From positions 1 to 7,743 of the forward strand of contig CAMPJM010000178.1 in assembly GCA_946886805.1 (NCBI GenBank): a stretch of 7,743 bases of DNA. The letters are read 5' to 3'. The position numbers and the translations under genes are program-made. Each line of letters starts with the position of its first letter. Positions within the stretch are counted from its first letter, which is position 1. Shown one piece after another: positions 1 through 4,748 of the stretch. Source of the DNA: an uncultured Flammeovirgaceae bacterium (GTDB taxonomy: Bacteria > Bacteroidota > Bacteroidia > Cytophagales > Cyclobacteriaceae). The notes beneath the pieces were generated by a model. The model searched no databases. It was not told where the DNA came from and saw only the letters and a list, made by a program, of their open reading frames with translations.

Positions 1-1
1 G

Positions 2-148
2 ATAGCGGAAAAACTCGGCATCAAAAAAGGAGATCCCTTATTGTTCAGGAAAAGGATTGTCTGCGACCCCGGCGACCGACCGATAGAATATAACCTTGGC
101 TACTATCGCGCCGATAGCTTTACCTATGAAATTGATATAAAGAGGTGA
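2..148 (+). CDS. C-terminal end of GntR/HutC-family transcriptional regulator (UTRA domain), partial
   Basis: The frame is open from the window edge and ends in TGA at 146-148, giving 48 residues. The segments KLGIKKGDPLLFRKR, PIEYNLGYYRADSFTYEID and the final KR are typical of the end of a UTRA ligand-binding domain: a 'lgi..G.pll...R' strand, then 'g.PIEY....YRADrf.y.i...R'. In GntR/HutC regulators this domain binds a small effector, often a sugar phosphate, and controls an N-terminal winged-helix DNA-binding domain, which here lies outside the window. The glycoside-hydrolase-like lipoprotein downstream on the same strand makes a carbohydrate effector plausible, but the roughly 590-bp gap argues against a shared transcript. 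The family call is fairly secure; the effector is unknown. Confidence 0.85.
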   Translation: MAEKLGIKKGDPLLFRKRIVCDPGDRPIEYNLGYYRADSFTYEIDIKR

Positions 149-530
149 AAAATACTATTAAAAACTTTTTCAGCAGTTGACGATCATGATGGCCTAATGG
201 ATGGGATTGGTCGTATTGGGCGATTTTTAATGAATGCCTGCTAGCATGGTATCAAACTGGATATAGGAATGGGAGATAAGTCAAGCATGTATTTCAAAAA
301 TCTATAAAATTCAAGTTCCACTATTGATTCTAAATTTTTAAAAGAATAAAACTCGTAAATCGGAAAAATTTTTTACATTGCACTATGTTCAAACATATGC
401 ACTTAATTGAATTTTGCTATGTAAAAGAAGACCCAAAATCACTGTACCTGTACTGACAATTTACCCTTTTCTCTTTAGGAGAAGGATGAAGAGCCTGCCC
501 CGAAGCATTCCCGGGGATGAGGTATTTTAA
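149..530. other. Gene-poor intergenic stretch
   Basis: This AT-rich stretch between the regulator and the small ORF at 531-731 has stops in all frames and no ORF that looks like protein. I see no tRNA, riboswitch or clear terminator. The only defined structure is the small G/C hairpin at 498-516, entered separately. A promoter for the lipoprotein gene at 742 could lie here, but I could not find a convincing TTG / TAnnTTTG pair. Confidence 0.6.
498..516. repeat. Small G/C-rich hairpin
   Basis: CCCCG (498-502) pairs with CGGGG (512-516) around a 9-nt loop, in otherwise AT-rich DNA. No T tract follows on either strand, so it is a poor intrinsic terminator. Short G/C inverted repeats of this kind are sometimes dispersed in Bacteroidota intergenic regions; whether this one is repeated elsewhere cannot be seen from one window. 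Confidence 0.4.
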
Positions 531-731
531 AAGCTTAACTTGATAGCATTCAGTGAGATCGGGGTAGTCGATTATGAAGTTTATGCCAGAAGGGAAGCCA
601 AAATATTCTATAGCCAAAACACCATTGAGGTTTTTCTGGAAAGTGACTTAAGCAGATTGGAAGAAGTCATCAGTAAGATACTGCGAAAGAAAAAAGGGAC
701 AGTTTCCAATGTAATAAATAATAAACCATAA
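531..731 (+). CDS. Doubtful small ORF upstream of the glycosidase-like lipoprotein
   Basis: The frame is open from the stop at 528-530 to TAA at 729-731, but has no ATG. The earliest usual start is TTG at 540, giving 63 residues. The middle part (EVYARREAKIFYSQNTIEVF, then a leucine-, glutamate- and isoleucine-rich helix ending in a basic KILRKKK stretch) reads more like real protein than random DNA. It could be the worn tail of a decayed gene or a small protein. It ends 10 bp before the lipoprotein's ATG, which would allow co-translation. I do not recognise any family, and the lack of ATG and upstream coding signal keeps confidence low. Confidence 0.2.
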   Translation, partial: KLNLIAFSEIGVVDYEVYARREAKIFYSQNTIEVFLESDLSRLEEVISKILRKKKGTVSNVINNKP

Positions 732-741
732 AGCCATTGAT

Positions 742-2070
742 ATGTACAGACTTTTTTTTTACTGGGTTTTTCTAACCGTTATGACGGGATGCCAATCCAA
801 TCCAAGGGAGAGCGGCGATTCACTGCTTGCTCAACAAATCCTGCAAGACAGCACCCTTACGTCTGTCAAGGCCAAGGCGCTGGAAGTAGTGGAATCCGGA
901 TTTAATGCAGGAGACGGATATGGTGAAGTTTGGATACGGGACTACAATACCTTTATAGATCTCTCCGCCCTCCACCATGACCAGGAAGTCATCAAAGAGA
1001 ATTTACGGGTATTTTTTAGGCTTCAGGGTGCCGATGGAAATATTGTAGATGGCTTTATTCCAAAAGAAAAGGCCGTACAGTCAGAAGGTGGATATACTTA
1101 CATCCATACCGCACTTGAAAGTCAATATGCTGGCCATAAAAATACAGTAGAAACCGATCAGGAATCTTCATTAGTTCAGGCCGTTTTTAAGTACGTTCAA
1201 AAATCCGGAGACACCTCGTTTTTGCAGGAGAAAGTCGGTGACATCACTGTGGTTGAACGCCTGGAGATGTCAATGAATTTTTTGATCGAGCACAGACTGG
1301 ATTCCGCACATGGATTGCTTTGGGGAGCTACTACTGCTGATTGGGGGGATGTGCAGCCGGAGCATGAGTGGGGCGTGTACCTGACAGATGATAGCCATTA
1401 TGCGATTGATATTTATGATAATGCCATGTTTTTGATCGCTTTGGATAACCTTATTGAGATGCTGGACGGCGAGGGAATTAAATGGAAAAAAATCAGAAAG
1501 AAGATAGCAAATAATGCCATGGAACACCTTTGGGACCAGGACAATGAGAAGTTTATCCCTCATTTGTATTTGGGAGAATCCCCCTTTCCACGGGAATTTG
1601 ATGAAAATCAAATCTATTACCATGGAGGGACTGCTGTAGCCATACAAGCTGGATTGCTCGATTCAGCGCAGGTGCGCAAATCGCTGGAAAAAATGCGGGC
1701 CAATGTAGAGGCTTCAGGTGCGGCAAGTATTGGGCTCACACTCTATCCACCCTATCCCGCAGGCTATTTTAAAAACGAGGGAATGTATCCTTACGGTTAT
1801 CAAAATGGTGGTGATTGGACTTGGTTTGGCGCACGGATGGTGTTGGCACTGGTAGACCGGGGAATGATACAGGAAGCTTATCAGGAACTCCGCCCTATGG
1901 TGGAAAGGGTAGTGGTAAATGATGGTTTTTACGAATGGTATACAGTGGACAACAAGCCAACCGGATCAGGTACCTTCCGGGGTTCAGCAGGTGTTTTGTA
2001 CGACGCAATCCTTGCACTGGAAGCATGGGCAGCAAAGGTTGAAACCCCAAACATTGATAAACCAAAATAG
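742..2070 (+). CDS. Glycoside hydrolase-like lipoprotein, predicted (alpha/alpha)6-barrel (six-hairpin) fold
   Basis: This is a 442-aa protein starting at ATG 742. Residues 1-17 form a signal peptide ending in a relaxed lipobox (VMTGC, lipid Cys17). The following residues, QSNPRES, lack the acidic surface-export signal, so a periplasm-facing lipoprotein is more likely. The rest is helix-rich with conserved-looking aromatic/acidic loops: EVWIRDYNTF (62-71), HKNTVETDQES (132-142), LLWGATTADWGDVQPEHEWG (192-211), YDNAMF (225-230), YYHGGTAVA (292-300), YQNGGDWTWFG (353-363), NDGFYEWY (393-400) and GTFRGSAGVLY (410-420). Repeated W/D/E-rich loops between helix pairs are typical of six-hairpin glycosidases, the fold of amylo-1,6-glucosidase C-terminal domains and GH63/GH15-type enzymes. 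The family and substrate are not identified. Candidate acid/base residues are Asp67, Asp200, Glu207/209, Asp358 and Glu398 (inference). A T9 run lies in codons 4-7. Confidence 0.65.
   Translation: MYRLFFYWVFLTVMTGCQSNPRESGDSLLAQQILQDSTLTSVKAKALEVVESGFNAGDGYGEVWIRDYNTFIDLSALHHDQEVIKENLRVFFRLQGADGNIVDGFIPKEKAVQSEGGYTYIHTALESQYAGHKNTVETDQESSLVQAVFKYVQKSGDTSFLQEKVGDITVVERLEMSMNFLIEHRLDSAHGLLWGATTADWGDVQPEHEWGVYLTDDSHYAIDIYDNAMFLIALDNLIEMLDGEGIKWKKIRKKIANNAMEHLWDQDNEKFIPHLYLGESPFPREFDENQIYYHGGTAVAIQAGLLDSAQVRKSLEKMRANVEASGAASIGLTLYPPYPAGYFKNEGMYPYGYQNGGDWTWFGARMVLALVDRGMIQEAYQELRPMVERVVVNDGFYEWYTVDNKPTGSGTFRGSAGVLYDAILALEAWAAKVETPNIDKPK
752..760 (+). repeat. T9 homopolymer in the signal-peptide codons of the glycosidase-like gene
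   Basis: Nine consecutive T's lie 10 bases after the A of the ATG, encoding the L-F-F-Y part of the signal peptide. The present length keeps the 442-codon frame open. A gain or loss of one base would end translation early, so it is a potential slippage site. No variation can be shown from one sequence. Confidence 0.5.
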
Positions 2071-2091
2071 AATTAGAATGACTACATAATG

Positions 2092-2162
2092 CTATACCTG
2101 GGAGCGGACATTAAAGAAAGTAGTAGGTAATTTTAATAAAAAGCCGCTCCTGATAGCTATAG
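2092..2162. terminator. Nested inverted repeat between convergent transcription units
   Basis: Three stem segments nest around one centre: CTATA (2092-2096) with TATAG (2158-2162); GGAGCGG (2101-2107) with CCGCTCC (2144-2150); and ATTAAA (2110-2115) with TTTAAT (2132-2137). It sits 22 nt after the glycosidase-like gene's stop and beyond the end of the opposing - strand operon, the expected place for a shared transcription-end structure. Neither side has a T tract directly after the G/C stem, so classical intrinsic termination is doubtful; an RNA 3'-end stabiliser is equally possible. Confidence 0.4.
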
Positions 2163-2239
2163 ACTAATAAAAAAACACTAAACCTAATCATCAACTAAAT
2201 CTGTCGATCGTGCCTCATGCCGGATAAGAGTGAACGCAC

Positions 2240-2422
2240 CTACTGTATGTTGTGGGACTGAAGAAAGCAAGTTAGAAAAGCCCTAATCGTCTGAATCGAA
2301 AATTCACCCATCGCATACTTTGAAAATTTATATATCTCCTGGATCAACTCTACGTAGTGATAAATACTCGACGTAAACCTTTCTTCTCCAGCATCTTCAA
2401 CTGTTGAATTTTCGACCATCAT
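2240..2422 (-). CDS. Small 60-codon ORF coupled to the DUF4625 lipoprotein by a TAATG overlap
   Basis: It starts at ATG 2422 (a second in-frame ATG follows directly) and ends in TAG at 2242-2240. The A of its ATG is the last base of the upstream lipoprotein's TAA, a TAATG arrangement that often marks translational coupling. The 60-aa product has no signal peptide or membrane segment. It has an acidic N-terminus (VENSTVEDAGEERF) and then a likely amphipathic helix (YHYVELIQEIYKFSKYAMGE). I recognise no family. It may be a real small protein at the end of the operon, the head of a decayed gene, or a chance frame; only the overlap supports it. Confidence 0.3.
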   Translation of the reverse strand: MMVENSTVEDAGEERFTSSIYHYVELIQEIYKFSKYAMGEFSIQTIRAFLTCFLQSHNIQ

Positions 2423-2898
2423 TAGTTTACCTTTATGCTCAAGCCTTTTATGGTTTGCCAGCCTTCTTTGTCCGTTAGCAAAATCATAAAATGGTAATCA
2501 CCACTGTCTATACCTTCCGGAACTTCTATTTGAAATTCCGCTGTGTATCCCTGCAGTCCATCCGGAATAGGGTAACTTTTAATGAACAAAAAAGGCTCAA
2601 CCGGTTCCTTCACAGGATCCATCTTACAGTCATTCACTTCCGTGCTATGTGTGTGATGGTCAAAATTATGATGAATGTCCAAGCTAAACCCACCCAATTG
2701 TATATTGTCAGTAAACCGTGCCTTAAAAGTAAAGGTTTGCCCCTTATTTAGATGGCTACACTGTTTTGGAAAAGCCTCGTCAAAAGCGATATCAATTTCA
2801 GGATACTCGGTGTCAATTTCAGCGTCGTCCTGACAACTGGTAGGTATCAGCAGGAAAAGCAATAAGCTATGGTATAATAGACTTTTAAGTAAATTCAT
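2422..2898 (-). CDS. DUF4625-family histidine-rich lipoprotein
   Basis: This is a 158-aa protein starting at ATG 2898 after an A-rich leader. Residues 1-21 are a signal peptide with lipid Cys22 (IPTSC; Pro at -3 is unusual). The next residues, QDDAE, are acidic, resembling the Bacteroidota surface-export signal, so an outer-face lipoprotein is likely. From about residue 45 the pattern matches DUF4625, a beta-sandwich family of Bacteroidota: CSHLNKGQTFTFKARFTDN, GGFSLDIHHNFDHHTH (69-84), a strand ending in an EVPEGIDSGDYHFMILLTD turn (125-143), and a final GWQTIKGLSIKV strand. Five histidines within nine residues (76-84) form an obvious candidate metal site; Cys47 and Cys91 could form a disulfide. 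It is the third lipoprotein after the TonB receptor on this strand. Confidence 0.8.
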   Translation of the reverse strand: MNLLKSLLYHSLLLFLLIPTSCQDDAEIDTEYPEIDIAFDEAFPKQCSHLNKGQTFTFKARFTDNIQLGGFSLDIHHNFDHHTHSTEVNDCKMDPVKEPVEPFLFIKSYPIPDGLQGYTAEFQIEVPEGIDSGDYHFMILLTDKEGWQTIKGLSIKVN

Positions 2899-2934
2899 TG
2901 TTTGGATTTTGTTATAGTTGAGTTTTAAAAAGCA

Positions 2935-2955
2935 GTGTTGGCACTATACCAACAC
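2935..2955 (-). terminator. Intercistronic hairpin between the second and third lipoprotein genes
   Basis: On the - strand, GTGTTGG (2955-2949) pairs perfectly with CCAACAC (2941-2935) around a 7-nt loop, followed by TG and then C-TTTTT. It lies in the 72-nt gap between the stop at 2971 and the ATG at 2898. The 7-bp stem and short U tract suggest a weak, partial terminator or an RNA-processing/stability element that would lower expression of the last lipoprotein relative to the receptor. Confidence 0.45.
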
Positions 2956-2970
2956 CACCAAAAAAACTAC

Positions 2971-3913
2971 TCACATTTCTATTTCAAATTCTATGTAGTG
3001 ATGGAAATTGAAACCATATGTGATATTCTTATACACTACCCCAAAGTAGTAGCCACCCGCCTTCCAGTCCTTGCTTTCACTTATCGGATTTGGCTCAGGT
3101 GCATTGTTATCATTTTCAGTTCCAATAACAAAGCTTGGGGTCGAGCGTACTATGGTGAACGTTTCCATGTCGAATACACTGTTGGAGAAATAATCTGCTG
3201 CTTTCCAACCTTCGTGTTGATAAACATCATACACAATGGCTTTGGAGAAATCAATATCATCAACTGTTTCCGGACGGTGGTTTAAATCTTTATTGATGAT
3301 TACTATGTACATCATACCGTCTCCTTTTACACCGCCAATCGTGACTTGAGACCATATGGTATCGTTTTTATTGAGGATATCCTCACTGTTCACAAATTCA
3401 CCGTCTCTATAGAACATGCCATCGTTTCTACCAATATTAAAGATAGCTAACTGTGGGTCTACGGGCAGGTTCTCTGGTAGGTAAATATTAACAATTTGTG
3501 TTTCTTTCAGTTTTGTCCCGTTCTCATCGGTGACGGTAATCAAAAAATCGTACTTTCCTTCCACAGCATCTTCAGGAATATCAAAGTGTTTGTGAATGGT
3601 TGCATTCTTCGCTCCCTTGTATTGCATATATAATATCTCAAAAGACCACTCTCCTGAATAGGTTTCATCAGCCCTTGGCACTATTTGTAGGGAAACACTA
3701 TCGATTTTGTCTCCGGCTATAACCTCAGCATTAAAGTGAAAATCCCTGCCAATTACACCGGTCCCGTTATTACCTGAACCAATTTCCACCTCATTAATGG
3801 AAGGTTCTGGTTTAATTTCGACTTCGTCATTTTCTTCACAAGAAGATAAAAGCAACATTGCTCCCAATAGAAAGAAGAATGCTTTTTTTAAAATTTTTTA
3901 GTTGCTTATTCAT
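2971..3913 (-). CDS. DUF4625-like lipoprotein with extra C-terminal domain; signal peptide frameshifted at an A7 run
   Basis: The main frame runs from about 3897 to the stop at 2971, but has no credible start. A TTG at 3867 leaves only nine residues before the lipid Cys and no positive charge. In another frame ATG 3913 encodes MNKQLKNFKK, and removing one A from the A7 run (T7 at 3883-3889 on the + strand) joins it to AFFFLLGAMLLLSSC, a textbook lipoprotein signal peptide. The joined product would be 313 aa. After Cys comes acidic EENDE, consistent with surface export. The first roughly 105 mature residues resemble DUF4625: GRDFHFNAEV, the EWSFE strand, IHKHFDIPEDAVEGKYDFLI and TVTDENG. The C-terminal half (from about LPVDPQLAIFNIG) is not recognised; it is rich in aromatic residues and ends in GFNFHHYIEFEIE. 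It may be phase-variable, rescued by slippage, a fresh pseudogene, or affected by a sequencing error. Confidence 0.7.
3883..3889 (-). repeat. A7 slippery run (on the - strand) breaking the signal-peptide frame
   Basis: The coding strand reads A6-T4-A7 here, ten codons into the reading frame opened by ATG 3913. With seven A's translation stops after 25 codons; with six A's it enters the lipoprotein frame. The site is inferred from the two half signal peptides that fit together exactly after a one-base loss. Confidence 0.6.
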
Positions 3914-3941
3914 TGTTTTTGTTAATAATTAAAATGCTGTT

Positions 3942-4748
3942 TTAAGATGCAGAAACCTCTAAATGAGAATCTATTTTGGACGTATTCCCTTCTTCGTCTT
4001 CAACTGTTATTACAATATGGTATTCTCCCGCTGGTGCTGTCGAAGGCACATCAATGTGCTCGTGAAATTCTATCTCGGTTTCTCCGTGGTATCCTTCTTC
4101 AAATTCTCCTTCATAATGCCACTCTGTTTCTCCTTCTCCTACCGAAAGCCCATGCGCATGAATATCCACCACGACGTGATGTACGCCATGAACGGCATTC
4201 ACCCTAAATTCTGCATGAAGATCACTGCCTCTCACTACTGACTCATCAATTGAAATATTGTCTAAGGTAATGGCATCCAAAATATCGATTTGCCCTTCAC
4301 TTTCAACCCGGTTTCCTAATTTATCTGTTACGGTAATGATGATATTGTACTTTCCTGAAGGGATACTAGTTGGAATATCCACGTGCTCATGGAATGTTGG
4401 GTTTTTGACCAAATATTTATCACCAGTATAGGTTTGCTCAAATTCCCATTCTTCCTCACCTTCTGCGAGCGTTAAGTCATGGGCATGAATCTCCACTGAA
4501 ATACTGCTAACGGTAGCAGGTGCGTCTATTTCGGCTTCCATGTGAATGTCCGATCCTTTATAAGCCATTGGTTCTGTTGAGTGTTCGCTCCCTTCACCAT
4601 ATTCGAAGCTCAGAATTACCGGTCCATCTGGATTGGGTTCATCATCATCATCACTACATGCTCCCAAAGCACCTAATAATACCACCGCCAGTGCCAGGCT
4701 TCTTACATTTGCAAAATTGAATAATCGTTTTGTTCTAGTCATAGTCAT
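3942..4748 (-). CDS. Tandem-DUF4625 histidine-rich surface lipoprotein
   Basis: This is a 268-aa protein whose ATG at 4748 overlaps the TonB receptor's stop as ATGA; a second in-frame ATG at 4742 is also possible. The signal peptide carries RTKR followed by a hydrophobic stretch, LGALGAC, and lipid Cys31. The next residues, SDDDDE, match the Bacteroidota lipoprotein export signal (SDDDD type in Bacteroides), so the protein should face the outside. The mature part is two homologous DUF4625-like domains, about residues 42-157 and 159-266. Each has a G-S-D-[IL]-H strand, an [VD]-[ED]-I-H-A-H-[DG]-L motif (85-92 and 194-201), an E-W turn, F-H-E-H-[VI]-D-[VI]-P (119-126 and 228-235), and a P-[SA]-G-[KE]-Y-[NH]-I-[IV]-I-T-V strand. 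It has 18 histidines, many in equivalent positions of both repeats, plus many acidic residues. A metal-binding partner of the receptor is the favoured inference. Confidence 0.85.
   Translation of the reverse strand: MTMTRTKRLFNFANVRSLALAVVLLGALGACSDDDDEPNPDGPVILSFEYGEGSEHSTEPMAYKGSDIHMEAEIDAPATVSSISVEIHAHDLTLAEGEEEWEFEQTYTGDKYLVKNPTFHEHVDIPTSIPSGKYNIIITVTDKLGNRVESEGQIDILDAITLDNISIDESVVRGSDLHAEFRVNAVHGVHHVVVDIHAHGLSVGEGETEWHYEGEFEEGYHGETEIEFHEHIDVPSTAPAGEYHIVITVEDEEGNTSKIDSHLEVSAS
3951..4625 (-). repeat. Internal tandem domain duplication in the 268-aa lipoprotein
   Basis: Two DUF4625-like units occupy about 4625-4278 and 4274-3951. They share the ordered motifs IHAH, EW, FHEH, GxY and TV.D..GN at the same spacing. 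Similarity is obvious in protein but looser in DNA, so the duplication is old rather than recent. Confidence 0.75.

Noticed and set aside
1270..1647. 125-codon open frame antisense to the glycosidase-like gene
   Set aside because: It lies wholly inside a well-supported gene on the other strand and its translation has no protein-like character.
2935..3285. 116-codon + strand frame opposite the second lipoprotein
   Set aside because: Shadow of the - strand coding frame; its composition (C, I, Y, F-rich) is that of an antisense reading.
3865..3867. TTG as the start of the second lipoprotein
   Set aside because: It would leave a signal peptide of nine residues without positive charge; the frameshift-joined start at 3913 gives a complete one.
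3947..4241. Two + strand frames opposite the tandem-DUF4625 gene
   Set aside because: Both overlap the same - strand gene, whose repeats and motifs are clear; no independent support.
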